A stretch of 61,975 nt of DNA from Planctomycetota bacterium (GCA_003695705.1 RFHU01000043.1:1-61975), one strand, 5' to 3'; counted from the first letter of the stretch, positions 49,835-59,027 are shown. Numbers and translations: made by a program. Notes: generated by a model from the letters alone, not told the origin.

Positions 49835-51070
49835 TCACGCGGGAGCGTCCGCGGACGACGACGGGGGCGGCGGCGCGGGGGTGCCCTCCTCTTCGCGGGC
49901 GGCGAGGGCGAGCGCGCCGGCGAGGAGGACGAGCGCACCGGTCAGCCCTCCCCAGCGGAGGAAGGCGTCGCTGGCGGCGCGCCCGAGGACGAGCCGCCCG
50001 CTGAGCCCGAGGAGCCCGAGCGCCAGGGCCAGCGGCCAGGCGCGGCGAAGGCCGCGCCGCGTGACCGCTTCCGCAGCGAACAGGGCAGGAAGGACGAGGC
50101 ACACGAGATGCGGCTTCCAGGCCACCGGCGAGACGAGGGGAATCGCGGCCAGGAGAACGGCGCTGCGGGCAGCCTCTCCGCGCACCGTGCGGGCGAGGGC
50201 GAGCGACCCGGCCAGGGAGGCGAGCGAGAGCAGCGCGCAGAGGATCCGCACCGGGCCCGGGGGAAGGGAGAGGAGGAGGGGCGCGGGGCGCTGGCCCGCG
50301 TCCGCGACACCGACCAGGAGGCGCTGAAGGGCGGAGGTCAGCGAGGCGTTGTTGCCCACGTAGCCATGCTGCGCGTCGTTCCAGCTCGTCACCACCGTGG
50401 CGAAGCGCCAGAGCGCGTCGAGGTTCCCCAGCGGGCCGAGCACGAGCGCAGGGAGGAGGAGGCCGATCAGCCCTCCCAGGAGCGCCCCGAGGACGACGCG
50501 GCGGCGTCCTCGCACCAGGTAGCCGGCGACGACGATGGCCGGGGTCAGCTTGAAGAGCGTGGCCGTGGCGAGAAGCGCGCCGCCGAGGAGTTCCCGGCCG
50601 CGGGCGGCCTGAACGATTCCTTCCAGGGTCAGCCAGATCACCACGAGGTTGGCTTGTCCGTGGCCGAGGTCGCTCCACACGAAGCGCAGCGCCACCAGCG
50701 CTCCCGCGGCCAGCGCGAGGCCCGCGCGCGGGGGCGGCGGCCGCTCCCGCCGCAGGAGGTCGTGGGCCAGGACGAAGGCGCGCAGGGCGCAGAGCCCCGT
50801 GGCGAAGCACCACAGGCCCCGCAGGAGAGGAAAGGGGAGGGCGGTCAACGGCCAGAAGAAAACGGCGAACAGCGGCGGGTAAATGAAGCCGGTCGGGCGC
50901 TGGGGGTCGGGGCCTTCGCGCCGTTGGTAGAGGTCGAGGCCGCGGGAGAGGCGTCCCACGGTTTCGTAGTAGACGCGCAGGTCGCCCTCGTTGCGCCGGT
51001 GGGCGGTGCGCCAGGAGACGAGGGCGAGGGCGCAGACGGCGAGGAGGAGCATCCAGCGGCGGCGGGGCAC
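49835..51070 (-). CDS. GT87/DUF2029-type polyprenol-linked glycosyltransferase
   Basis: 411 residues, GTG start, about ten membrane segments. Family pattern: early GDLRVYYETVGRLSRGLDLY, the loop PTGFIYPPLFAVFFWPL, HGQANLVVIWLTLEGIVQAARG, FKLTPAIVVAGYLVRGRRR and PVAWKPHLVCLVLPALFAAEA. Such GT-C enzymes use lipid-linked sugars at the outer face of the membrane. The acceptor is unknown. It lies 28 bp after the kinase gene; TACACT 8 nt before its GTG might also give it a promoter of its own. The C-terminal tail is a Pro/Ser stretch. Confidence 0.85.
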   Translation of the reverse strand: MPRRRWMLLLAVCALALVSWRTAHRRNEGDLRVYYETVGRLSRGLDLYQRREGPDPQRPTGFIYPPLFAVFFWPLTALPFPLLRGLWCFATGLCALRAFVLAHDLLRRERPPPPRAGLALAAGALVALRFVWSDLGHGQANLVVIWLTLEGIVQAARGRELLGGALLATATLFKLTPAIVVAGYLVRGRRRVVLGALLGGLIGLLLPALVLGPLGNLDALWRFATVVTSWNDAQHGYVGNNASLTSALQRLLVGVADAGQRPAPLLLSLPPGPVRILCALLSLASLAGSLALARTVRGEAARSAVLLAAIPLVSPVAWKPHLVCLVLPALFAAEAVTRRGLRRAWPLALALGLLGLSGRLVLGRAASDAFLRWGGLTGALVLLAGALALAAREEEGTPAPPPPSSSADAPA

Positions 51071-51098
51071 GACCGGGGAGTGTAGCCGTCGGGCGCGC

Positions 51099-52898
51099 TC
51101 AGAAGCGACGGCGGCGTTTGCGGGCCATGCGCCGCAGCCGCTCCCCGGCCTCGCGGTGCTTGCGCTCCTTGGGCGAGCCTTCGTCGCTCGCGCGATGGCC
51201 GCGGGCGGGGGGTCGCGGAGCCGGCGTCGCCGCGTCGGCGGTCGGAGCCTGCGCCGTGGGCGCGGACGCCGGCGGGCGGGCGCCCGCCGGCGCGAGGGCA
51301 GCGGGGACGGCCGGCGTCTCGCCGCGGGCGAGGGCCTCCTCGATCTTGCGGGCGATGGCCTCCACGGCCGAGGCCTTCTGCGGTCGCTCGGCGGGGCGCT
51401 TGGCCATCATGCGCAGGAGGAGCAGGCGGGTGGCCTCGGAGACCTCGGGGGCGAAGCGCCGCACCTCGGGGACCGGCGCGTTCAAGTGCTGGAGCATGAC
51501 CTGGAGGGGCGATTCCCCGTCGTAGGGGACCTTGCCCGTGAGCATGTGGAACAGGGTCGCCCCGAGCGAGTAGAGGTCGGAGCGCACGTCGAGGTCCTGG
51601 GTGCCCTTGGCCTGCTCGGGCGAAAGGTAGGCCGGGCTGCCCATGACCACGCCGGTGATGGTCAGGGTGGCTTCGCGCCGGACCGCCCGCGCAAGGCCGA
51701 GGTCGGTGAGCTTCACTTCGCCCTGGGTGGTCAGCATGATGTTGTCGGGCTTGACGTCGCGGTGGACGATGCGGTGCTGCCACGCATGGTGGAGCGCCGA
51801 CGCGACGCGCGCGACGACGCGCAGCGCGGTGCGCTCGTCGAGGCGCCCGCGCTCCTTGAGGATCTCCGCAACGGTCTTCCCTTCGACGAATTCCATCGCG
51901 AAGAAGTAGTAGTCTCCCGAGCGTCCGACCTGGAGTGCGCGGACGATGCTCGGGTGGCTGAGGCGGCCAACGGCCTTGGCCTCCCGCTGGAAGCGAAGGA
52001 CGTATTCGCGGTCGGCCGCCAACTGGGGCTTGAGGATCTTGAGGGCGACGATCTCGCCGCTGTCGAGCTTGCGGGCCTTGAGCACCGCGCCCATGGCGCC
52101 CGCACCGAGTTTGTCGAGCAACTCGTAGCCCTTGATGGCATGGTCTCGGTCGTCGTCTGGGCTTCCCGACCCCGGAGTCGTCCCCGAACTCGCGGAGGCC
52201 GCCGGCGACCCGGTGCCTGGGGCGGTCGACACCGCGGCTCCCGCGCCGGCGGCCGGGGAGGAGCCGAAGGTCTCGCGGGCCCGGCGGGCGGCGGCGCTCG
52301 GGTCTTCGCCGCGCTCGCGAGCTTCGCACGCGGCCAAGGCGGCCTCGAAGTCCGTCTTGCCGAGGAAGGAGAGCTTGGCGGCGACCTCGCCGAAGAGCAC
52401 GGCGAGCTTGAGCTCGGCGAGTTCGTCTCCGTCGCGCTCGAGGTCGATGGCGCGCGCGAGGGTGCGCTCCTTCGATTCCAGTTGCGGGGTGAGCTCCTCC
52501 CTGCGGCGGAGGATCGCCTCGTGTTGTTCTGGGGAGAGGACGCCGCGCGCGCAGAGGACCTCGCCCAGGGTCCGCTCGTAGCCTCTCGAGCGACATTCTT
52601 CCATGCATGCGTTGAGGAGCGCACCGCTCACCAAGCGATTGCGCAGGGCGATCACCCCGTAGATCGCGTCCGCCCGCAGGCGCGCGGCGAGGTCGGCGCC
52701 GCGGCGAAGCTTCTCGGCCCGGCGAGGAGAAAGCACCCCCGCGGACTCGAGGGCCGCGGCAAGGCCCTCGGCCTTGGCCGCGCGCAGCCCTCGCCGGAGG
52801 TCGCCCAGACCGCAGTAGCGGTAGCCCAACGCCAGGGCGGCCACGAGGAGGTCGTTCGAGGAGGGCTGCACGCGGTGGCCTAAGGGCACTCTCTGCAA
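51099..52898 (-). CDS. Ser/Thr protein kinase with N-terminal helical sensor-like region
   Basis: 599 residues from a TTG; GTGs at 52889 and 52871 are alternatives, and no ribosome binding site decides. Residues 40-145 are helical and resemble the repeated module of two other proteins here (ESAGVLSPRRAEKLRRG; ERTLGEVLCARGVLSPEQHEAIL). Residues 205-250 are a linker. Kinase about 258-520: loop LGAGAMGAVLKA, K287, HRDVKPDN (H379-D381), DLG (399-401, in place of DFG, a tolerated change), LSPEQ. Residues 525-599 are Ala/Pro-rich then very basic (RMARKRRRRF). No membrane segment. It heads the run with the GT87-like transferase, lysA and the lipoprotein. Confidence 0.9.
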   Translation of the reverse strand: MQRVPLGHRVQPSSNDLLVAALALGYRYCGLGDLRRGLRAAKAEGLAAALESAGVLSPRRAEKLRRGADLAARLRADAIYGVIALRNRLVSGALLNACMEECRSRGYERTLGEVLCARGVLSPEQHEAILRRREELTPQLESKERTLARAIDLERDGDELAELKLAVLFGEVAAKLSFLGKTDFEAALAACEARERGEDPSAAARRARETFGSSPAAGAGAAVSTAPGTGSPAASASSGTTPGSGSPDDDRDHAIKGYELLDKLGAGAMGAVLKARKLDSGEIVALKILKPQLAADREYVLRFQREAKAVGRLSHPSIVRALQVGRSGDYYFFAMEFVEGKTVAEILKERGRLDERTALRVVARVASALHHAWQHRIVHRDVKPDNIMLTTQGEVKLTDLGLARAVRREATLTITGVVMGSPAYLSPEQAKGTQDLDVRSDLYSLGATLFHMLTGKVPYDGESPLQVMLQHLNAPVPEVRRFAPEVSEATRLLLLRMMAKRPAERPQKASAVEAIARKIEEALARGETPAVPAALAPAGARPPASAPTAQAPTADAATPAPRPPARGHRASDEGSPKERKHREAGERLRRMARKRRRRF

Positions 52899-52910
52899 GA
52901 CGTTCGGGAC

Positions 52911-52939
52911 ATCGTAGGCGCGCCGGTCCGGGGGCGCAA
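52911..52939 (-). promoter_or_regulatory. Promoter of the kinase-GT87-lysA run
   Basis: On the minus strand TTGCGC (52939-52934), a 17-nt spacer, and TACGAT (52916-52911). The start would be near 52904, giving only a 5-6 nt leader if the TTG at 52898 is the true start codon. Confidence 0.45.
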
Positions 52940-52977
52940 GAAGGGCGCCGTGACTGCCCTCGGCGCTCGCAGCGTGC

Positions 52978-52983
52978 TACCCT
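52978..52983 (+). promoter_or_regulatory. Possible -10 element of the rdgB operon
   Basis: TACCCT, the same hexamer found before the DUF1570 gene. The leader to rdgB would be about 95 nt. No clear -35. Confidence 0.25.
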
Positions 52984-53083
52984 TCTGCCCGCGGTCGAGC
53001 GTCCACCGACCCCGAGCGGCTTGCCCGCGTGCGCGGGGAGCCGGCGCGTTCGCGACCGGCGACGCCAGTTTTCGAGTCCATTC

Positions 53084-53674
53084 GTGAAGATCCTCACTCT
53101 AGGCACCCGGAATCCCGACAAGCTGAAGGAGATCCAAGAGATCCTCCTGCGAGTCCCCGTGCGCTTGCGGCCCCTGCCCGCCGACCTCCCGGAGGCTCCC
53201 GAGGAGGAGCCCACGCTGGAGGGCAACGCGCTGGCCAAGGCGCGTTTCTACGCGGCGCGCACCGGCACCTGCTGCCTCGCGGACGACACGGGCCTCGAGG
53301 TAGACGCGCTCGACGGCGCGCCCGGCGTCCACTCCGCGCGCTTCGCCGGGTCCGAGGCGAGCTACGCCGACAACCGCGACAAGCTCCTCGAAGCCCTCGC
53401 CGGTGTGCCCGGGCCCCGGCGCACGGCGCGCTTTCGCACGGTGGTCGTCGTGTGCACCCCCGGCGGCGACTGCCTGGCTCGGGCAGAGGGGATCCTGGAA
53501 GGCGAAGTCCTCACGGCGCCGCGGGGCGACGGAGGCTTCGGCTACGACCCCATCTTCCGACCGCTGGAGGAGCGCCGCAGCCTCGCCGAACTCAGCGCCG
53601 AGGAGAAGAACCGCCTCAGCCACCGTTGGCGGGCATTGAACGCCATTCGACCCCAACTGCTGGGATTGTTGTAG
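53084..53674 (+). CDS. rdgB: XTP/dITP diphosphatase (non-canonical purine NTP pyrophosphatase)
   Basis: 196 residues from a GTG. Family landmarks: ILTLGTRNPDKLKEIQEIL, EEPTLEGNALAKARFYA, LADDTGLEVDALDGAPGVHSARFAG, RGDGGFGYDPIF and the C-terminal LSAEEKNRLSHRWRAL. It hydrolyses ITP, XTP and dITP to keep them out of nucleic acids. It starts the plus-strand run rdgB-lepA-lepB-lptB. Only a weak GAG precedes the GTG. Confidence 0.96.
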   Translation: MKILTLGTRNPDKLKEIQEILLRVPVRLRPLPADLPEAPEEEPTLEGNALAKARFYAARTGTCCLADDTGLEVDALDGAPGVHSARFAGSEASYADNRDKLLEALAGVPGPRRTARFRTVVVVCTPGGDCLARAEGILEGEVLTAPRGDGGFGYDPIFRPLEERRSLAELSAEEKNRLSHRWRALNAIRPQLLGLL

Positions 53675-53677
53675 GAC

Positions 53678-55510
53678 GTGGAACTCGAGCGCATTCGCAA
53701 CTTCTCGATCATCGCCCACATCGACCACGGCAAGTCGACCCTCGCGGACCGGATCCTCGAGATCACGGGGGTGGTGAGCAAGCGCGAGGCGCGGGACCAG
53801 CTCCTCGACGGCATGGAGCTCGAGCGCGAGCGGGGAATCACCATCAAGGCCGTGGCGGTCACGCTGCCCTGGACCAAGGACGGAGTGGAGTACCAGCTCA
53901 ATCTGATCGACACCCCCGGGCACGTCGACTTCCAGTACGAGGTCTCACGCAGCCTCGCTGCCTGCGAGGGCGCAATCCTCCTCGTCGACTCGACGCAGGG
54001 GGTCGAGGCGCAAACGGTCTCCAATTGCTTCCTCGCCTTGGAGGGCGACCTCGAGATCCTGCCCGTGCTCAACAAGGTCGATCTCCCCACCGCCCATCCA
54101 GACGACGTGGCCGAGGAGATCGAGAACTCCCTCGGCCTCGACGCCACCGACGCGCCCCACGTGTCGGCCAAGACCGGCGAAGGCGTCGCCGAGCTCCTCG
54201 ACCGCATCGTGGAGCAGGTGCCCCCGCCCAAGGGAGACCCCGACGCACCCCTCAAAGCCCTGGTGATCGACGCGGTCTACGACGATTACCGCGGAATCGT
54301 CGTCTACGTGCGCATCGTGGACGGCGCGCTGGAGGCGCGCCAGAAGATCCAGCTCATGTCCTCGGGGAAGTCCTACGAGGTGAACGAGGTAGGGATCTTC
54401 CAGCCCAAGGAGAAGAAGACCGGGCGCCTGCAGGCCGGGGAAGTGGGCTACTTCTGGGGAGCGATCAAGTCCCTCGAGGACATCCACATCGGCGAGACGG
54501 TGACCCACGCCAAGGAGTCGGGCCCGCCCGCGGCCGAGCCGCTTCCCGGCTACCAGGAGCCGCAGGCCATGGTCTACGCGGGGATCTTTCCCTCCTTCAA
54601 CGCCGACCTGCCCCAACTCCGCAAGGCCCTCGAGAAGCTGCATCTCAACGACGCTTCCTTTTCCTTCGTGGCCGAGAAGTCCGAAGCGCTTGGCTTTGGC
54701 TTCCGCTGTGGGTTCCTCGGCCTCCTGCACATGGAGATCGTGCAAGAGCGGCTCGAACGCGAGTCCGGGGTGCAGATCGTGCAGACCGCGCCCAGCGTTC
54801 GCTACGAAGTGGAGCGCGTCGACGGCGAGGTGATGATGATCAGCTCGCCCGCGCAGCTCCCGGAACCGAACTACATCAAGGAGATCCGAGAGCCGATCGT
54901 CCGGGCCCAGGTGGTCACCCCTCCCGAGTTCATCGGAACGATCATGAAGATGAACGAGGAGCGGCGAGGGAAGTACGTCCGGCAGGAGCACATCGGCCCC
55001 ACGCGGGTGATCTTGGTCTACGACCTGCCCTTGGCCGAGATCGTCTACGACTACTACGACACGCTCAAGTCGAGCACCAAGGGCTACGCGACCCTCTCCT
55101 ACGACGTGCTCGGCTTCTACCCGGCCGACCTGATCAAGCTGAACATCCTCGTCAACGGAACCCCCGTCGACGCGCTGTCGGTGATCTGTCACCGCGACGA
55201 GGCGCAGAAACGCGGCCGGGACCTGTGCCAGCGCCTGCGGCGCGAAATCCCCCGGCACATGTTCGACGTTCCCATCCAAGCGGCCATCGGTGGCCGGGTG
55301 ATCGCTCGGGAGACCATCAAGGCCTACCGCAAGGACGTGACGGCGAAGTGTTACGGTGGGGACGTCACCCGCAAGCGCAAGCTCCTCGAGAAGCAGAAGG
55401 AGGGGAAGAAGCGCATGAAGCACGTGGGGAACGTCGAGATCCCCCAGAAGGCCTTCCTCGCCGTCCTCGGCGGCAAGGAGGACGACAAGAAGAAGAGGAA
55501 GGGGCGCTGA
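53678..55510 (+). CDS. lepA: Elongation factor 4 (LepA)
   Basis: 610 residues with GTG start 3 nt after the rdgB stop. G1 IAHIDHGKSTLADR, switch region ERERGITIKA, DTPGHVDF, NKVDLP. The LepA-specific parts follow (PKEKKTGRLQAGEVGYFWGAIK; GLLHMEIVQERLERES), with the C-terminal domain having RRDEAQKR-like HRDEAQKRGRDLCQRL and CYGGDVTRKRKLLEKQKEGKKRMK. It acts on stalled ribosomes. It precedes lepB by 4 nt, the same order as the enterobacterial lep operon. Confidence 0.97.
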   Translation: MELERIRNFSIIAHIDHGKSTLADRILEITGVVSKREARDQLLDGMELERERGITIKAVAVTLPWTKDGVEYQLNLIDTPGHVDFQYEVSRSLAACEGAILLVDSTQGVEAQTVSNCFLALEGDLEILPVLNKVDLPTAHPDDVAEEIENSLGLDATDAPHVSAKTGEGVAELLDRIVEQVPPPKGDPDAPLKALVIDAVYDDYRGIVVYVRIVDGALEARQKIQLMSSGKSYEVNEVGIFQPKEKKTGRLQAGEVGYFWGAIKSLEDIHIGETVTHAKESGPPAAEPLPGYQEPQAMVYAGIFPSFNADLPQLRKALEKLHLNDASFSFVAEKSEALGFGFRCGFLGLLHMEIVQERLERESGVQIVQTAPSVRYEVERVDGEVMMISSPAQLPEPNYIKEIREPIVRAQVVTPPEFIGTIMKMNEERRGKYVRQEHIGPTRVILVYDLPLAEIVYDYYDTLKSSTKGYATLSYDVLGFYPADLIKLNILVNGTPVDALSVICHRDEAQKRGRDLCQRLRREIPRHMFDVPIQAAIGGRVIARETIKAYRKDVTAKCYGGDVTRKRKLLEKQKEGKKRMKHVGNVEIPQKAFLAVLGGKEDDKKKRKGR

Positions 55511-55514
55511 GGCC

Positions 55515-57362
55515 TTGACCTCTGCGGCACCCCTCGTCAGCGACGAGGAGCTCGAGAAGCTCCTCGAAGAGCGCGAAGAGGCCGAGCGCAGGGAGGCCGA
55601 GGAGGCTGCGCGCGAGTTGCAGGCCGGACCCTGCCCGGCGTGCGGAGGACGCCTCGAGGCCCGCGCACTGCCGAGCGTCGTGCGACCCCTGGTGCGCCGA
55701 GCCCCGCTCGTTTGCGGGGACTGCGGTCTGCGCGCGCCGGCCCTCCCCACGGCCGCGGGTTGGCTCCTGGCCATGGTCGTTTCGGCTCTGCTGGCCGCGG
55801 GGGGCATGTCGATGATCTTCAGCGCCCAGCGCCTCGACCCCGGCTCACAGCAGAAGGTCGTCTTCTTGGTCGGGTCGTTGCTCTTTGGCGGCGGCTTGTT
55901 CGTGGGCTACGGCGTGCACGGGGCGGGAAACGTCAAGTCCCTCAGCCGGCGGATCCTCCTCCGCAAACGGGAGGCGGAGGCGGCGCGGCGGGGCAAGGGC
56001 GCCGCGGGTGCCGAGGGGTCGGTCGCGGCCGCGGAGCCAACGTGGTTCCAGGAGAACCTCGAGGCCGTGGTGGTGGCCATCGTGCTCGCCCTGATCATTC
56101 GACACTTCGTCATGGAAGCCTTCGTCATTCCGACGGGTTCCATGGCGCCGACTCTGCTCGGAGATCACTTCGTCGTCACCTGCCCCAACTGCGGGAACGA
56201 GTTCTCGGTGGGTAAGAACAGCCTCGACCTCGCGCGGGAGTCGAGCGAGGAGATTCGTGCCTACTGCCCGCTCTGCGAGCGAACGAGCAGCTACCGGGTC
56301 ACCAAGAACGACGTGATCGGAGGGCACAAGATCCTCGTCAACAAGTTCCTTTACGACTTGCGCCCGCCCGAACGCTACGAGGTGATCGTCTTCAAGTTCC
56401 CCAAGCACCCTTGGAGGAATTACATCAAGCGCTTGATCGGGCTCCCCGGCGAGACCATTCAGATCCGCAACGGGGACGTCTACGCCGACGGGAAGCTGGC
56501 GCGCAAGCCCGACCGAGTGCAGGACTCGGTGTGGATCCCCTTCTACGACGCCGCGCGCAGGCGCAAGGAGGGCGCTCCTCTCTGGCGCCCCTTGGCGGAG
56601 GGAGTGGAGCCGCCGCAGGTCTGGAGGGCGGACGTCGATGGCTTGCGCATCGAGGCGCACCCCGAGCGCGTCGAAGGGGCTCCGCTCACCTGGAGCGTCT
56701 TTCAACGCGAGGTCCACGACGCCTACGGCTACAACCGTCGCGGACGCGACGTGAACGCGGTCGTCTCCGACGTGCGACTCCGAGTGCGGGTCACCCCCCA
56801 GCCCGGCGCCGTGTGCCGCCTGGCCATCGTCGAGTCCAGCGAAGACGACCGCGGACGTACCTACGATCGGATCGTGGCGGGTCTGTTCCGCGTGCGCGGC
56901 GAGGGCGAGAGCGGTCTCGAGGTCGACGGCGAACTCCAGGCGCGCTGCGAGGGCTTCGCGGGCCTGGAGCCCGGAGTCGCCACCGAGCTGACCTTGGCCT
57001 ACGCCGACGACCGCGCGCGCCTGCAAGTGAACGGGCGCACCGTTTTGGCGTGGGACGACCCCTTCGCGCCTTCGGTGACCCGCGACGTCGCCGTGCGCCT
57101 GGGGGCGGAGGGGGCACCGGTCCTCTTCGAGCGCCCCCGCCTCGACCGCGACATCTACTACATTCGTTCCCGAGGAGGGGAATTCGACCCCGGCGCGCAG
57201 CCCGTCCGCGTTCCGGAGCACTCCTACTTCGTCATGGGAGACAACAGCCCCAACTCGGAGGACGGTCGCGTGTGGGGTTTCGTCCACGAAGGGAACTTGA
57301 TCGGTCGGGCGTTCCTCGTTTTCTGGCCGATCTCGCCCTTCGAGGTCAAACTGATCCGCTGA
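55515..57362 (+). CDS. lepB: Signal peptidase I with two zinc ribbons and a large beta-domain insertion
   Basis: 615 residues, more than twice the usual length, TTG start just after lepA. Residues 1-75: Glu-rich helix then a ribbon C40/C43 with C67/C70. Two membrane segments near 80-103 and 115-134. A third (182-198) leads to the active site IPTGSMAP with nucleophile S209. A second zinc ribbon follows at once (C223/C226, C251/C254). The catalytic Lys is K305 in YIKRLIGLPGE. Residues about 335-560 are an inserted beta-rich domain with LamG-like pattern (RLRVRVTPQPGAVCRLAIVE, ARLQVNGRTVLAWDD). Box E GDNSPNSEDGR (575-585) closes the protease. It cleaves signal peptides on the outer face of the cytoplasmic membrane. 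Confidence 0.93.
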   Translation: MTSAAPLVSDEELEKLLEEREEAERREAEEAARELQAGPCPACGGRLEARALPSVVRPLVRRAPLVCGDCGLRAPALPTAAGWLLAMVVSALLAAGGMSMIFSAQRLDPGSQQKVVFLVGSLLFGGGLFVGYGVHGAGNVKSLSRRILLRKREAEAARRGKGAAGAEGSVAAAEPTWFQENLEAVVVAIVLALIIRHFVMEAFVIPTGSMAPTLLGDHFVVTCPNCGNEFSVGKNSLDLARESSEEIRAYCPLCERTSSYRVTKNDVIGGHKILVNKFLYDLRPPERYEVIVFKFPKHPWRNYIKRLIGLPGETIQIRNGDVYADGKLARKPDRVQDSVWIPFYDAARRRKEGAPLWRPLAEGVEPPQVWRADVDGLRIEAHPERVEGAPLTWSVFQREVHDAYGYNRRGRDVNAVVSDVRLRVRVTPQPGAVCRLAIVESSEDDRGRTYDRIVAGLFRVRGEGESGLEVDGELQARCEGFAGLEPGVATELTLAYADDRARLQVNGRTVLAWDDPFAPSVTRDVAVRLGAEGAPVLFERPRLDRDIYYIRSRGGEFDPGAQPVRVPEHSYFVMGDNSPNSEDGRVWGFVHEGNLIGRAFLVFWPISPFEVKLIR

Positions 57363-57372
57363 GGGGGCCCGC

Positions 57373-58143
57373 GTGCTCGAGGTTCGTGGTCTGGAGAAGC
57401 ACTACAAGCGGCCCGTCGTGCAGGGGGTGGACTTCGAAGTCGCCCCGGGTGAGGTCGTCGGACTGCTCGGGCCCAACGGCGCCGGCAAGACGACCACCTT
57501 TCGCATGACCATGGGCATGGTCCGGCCCGACTCCGGAACGGTGCGCTTCCTCGGACAGGACGTGACCGACTGGCCTCTCTACCGGCGGGCCCGCGCCGGC
57601 ATGGGCTATCTGCCCCAGGAGCACTCGGTGTTCCGAGATCTGAGCGTGGAAGACAACCTTCAGGTGGTCCTCGAGCGCCTTCCCCTCGGGCGTCGAGAAC
57701 GGCGTGCTCGCTGCGAGGCCCTCCTCGACGAGTACGGCCTCTCCCACACGCGGCGTCAGAAGGCACGGACCCTCTCCGGCGGGCAGAAGCGACGCTTGGA
57801 GATCGCGCGGGCGCTGATTGCTTCTCCACGGCTGATGCTCTTCGACGAACCCTTCGCCGGGGTGGATCCGATCGCGGTGGGCGACATTCAAGAGATCGTC
57901 TACGGGCTGCGCGACAAGGGAATCTCCGTGTTCGTCACCGACCACGACGCCCGGCAGATCTTGAGCACCTCCGACCGGGTCTACTTGATGCACGAGGGCC
58001 GGGTCGTGGTCCGCGGCGAGCCGGCCGAGATCCTGGCCTCCGAGACCGCGCGTTCGGTGTACCTCGGCGAGGACTTCCGCATGGACGCGAGCGAGCTTGG
58101 GCGCGGGCGGGCGCGCGGAGCGGCGGAGGAGTCGGCGGCATGA
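57373..58143 (+). CDS. lptB: LptB-type ABC ATPase (LPS export)
   Basis: 256 residues, GTG start with GAGGGGG upstream. Walker A LLGPNGAGKTTTFRM, Q-loop YLPQEHSVFRDLSVEDNLQ (the LptB-type PQExSIFR region), signature LSGGQKRRLEIARAL, Walker B LMLFDEPFAGVDP, H-loop VFVTDHDARQ. LptB drives lipopolysaccharide transport with LptFG; those partners are not in the window. The C-terminal 15 residues are a low-complexity tail. The stop overlaps the next start as ATGA. Its presence fits a double-membrane envelope. Confidence 0.92.
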   Translation: MLEVRGLEKHYKRPVVQGVDFEVAPGEVVGLLGPNGAGKTTTFRMTMGMVRPDSGTVRFLGQDVTDWPLYRRARAGMGYLPQEHSVFRDLSVEDNLQVVLERLPLGRRERRARCEALLDEYGLSHTRRQKARTLSGGQKRRLEIARALIASPRLMLFDEPFAGVDPIAVGDIQEIVYGLRDKGISVFVTDHDARQILSTSDRVYLMHEGRVVVRGEPAEILASETARSVYLGEDFRMDASELGRGRARGAAEESAA

Positions 58144-58760
58144 ACGACGGACCGACGGTCGCAACCCCTTCGGAGGATTCCGTTCCGCTCGTCGATCCGG
58201 CGGAGGCCCTGCGGGCGCGCGGGAAGAGCCCGGAGCTCGCCGGGCTCTTGGCCTGGCTGGTGCCGGGGGTGGGGCACCTCTACGCCGGCGCCCTGGTGAA
58301 GGGCGCGGGAGGGGTCGTGCTCGTCCTGGGGCTTTTCCTCTGGGGTCTCTACCTCTCCGGAGGCGAGGCCGTGTGGCTCGATCAGGAGCGCGGACATCAG
58401 TACGCCTTCCTCGCGCAGATCGGCGCCGGCGCGCCCGCCCTGCTTGGGCTCGCCTACAGCCACGAGAAGCTCCCCGGGGCCGAGCCGGTCTACGTCCATC
58501 TCACCGAGAAGGAGCGTGCTGCGCCGCCCTACGCCGCGGGGCACCCCGACCGCGACGCCGGCCTGTTGTTCACCATGATCGCCGGCCTGCTCAACATGTT
58601 GCTCGTGCACGACGCTTTGAGCGGCGTCCCCGGGGCCTATGCGCGTCGCCTCGAGGAGCGGCGTCGCCGCGAGCGCCTGGACGCGCTGCGGACGCAACTC
58701 GAGGCCGAGCGCGCCGCGAGCAGCGAGGCCGGGGCGACGGGCGAAGGGGAGGCCTCGTGA
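58140..58760 (+). CDS. Membrane protein of unknown function (TM2/DUF6677-like)
   Basis: 206 residues. ATG overlaps the lptB stop. Residues 32-52 (ELAGLLAWLVPGVGHLYAGAL) carry the PGxGHxYxG pattern seen in TM2-like proteins; further membrane segments at about 56-75, 90-105 and 140-160. The C-terminus is a charged helix (ARRLEERRRRERLDALRTQLEAER). A DUF6677-type assignment is from memory of pattern only. It is coupled to lptB upstream and to a 62-residue membrane protein downstream. Confidence 0.8.
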   Translation: MNDGPTVATPSEDSVPLVDPAEALRARGKSPELAGLLAWLVPGVGHLYAGALVKGAGGVVLVLGLFLWGLYLSGGEAVWLDQERGHQYAFLAQIGAGAPALLGLAYSHEKLPGAEPVYVHLTEKERAAPPYAAGHPDRDAGLLFTMIAGLLNMLLVHDALSGVPGAYARRLEERRRRERLDALRTQLEAERAASSEAGATGEGEAS

Positions 58761-58945
58761 CCGAGGACCTGCTCACCTTTCTGCTCGTGTGCCTGTCCAC
58801 TGCCTTCGTGTGCACGGCGATCAAGGAGGACGAGGACGCGCGCCTCGCCCTGGGGACGCTCCGTTTGCTCGGCGTGATGGTCGGAGGAATCCTGGGCTTC
58901 GCCGTCTTGGTTCAGGTCGTGACCCTCGTGGCCGCCCACGCTTGA
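58757..58945 (+). CDS. 62-residue membrane protein
   Basis: GTG at 58757 overlaps the previous stop (GTGA) and has GGGGAGG 4 nt upstream. Two membrane helices: TEDLLTFLLVCLSTAFVCTA (1-21) and LRLLGVMVGGILGFAVLVQV (37-57), joined by an acidic loop KEDEDARLALGT. No family recognised. It is the last gene of the rdgB-to-lptB run, with translation coupling through the last three genes. Confidence 0.7.
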   Translation: MTEDLLTFLLVCLSTAFVCTAIKEDEDARLALGTLRLLGVMVGGILGFAVLVQVVTLVAAHA

Positions 58946-58997
58946 ACGGCGCCCGAGGAGAGCGGTCCGACAGCTAGCGCGAGCGGTTGCGAACGTC

Positions 58998-59003
58998 TAC
59001 CCT
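58998..59003 (+). promoter_or_regulatory. Possible -10 element of the DUF1570 gene
   Basis: TACCCT, 24 bp before the ATG, followed by GAGAGGAAGGAGGGGGG. The expected -35 window has no good match. Confidence 0.3.
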
Positions 59004-59027
59004 GCTCCCGAGAGGAAGGAGGGGGGC

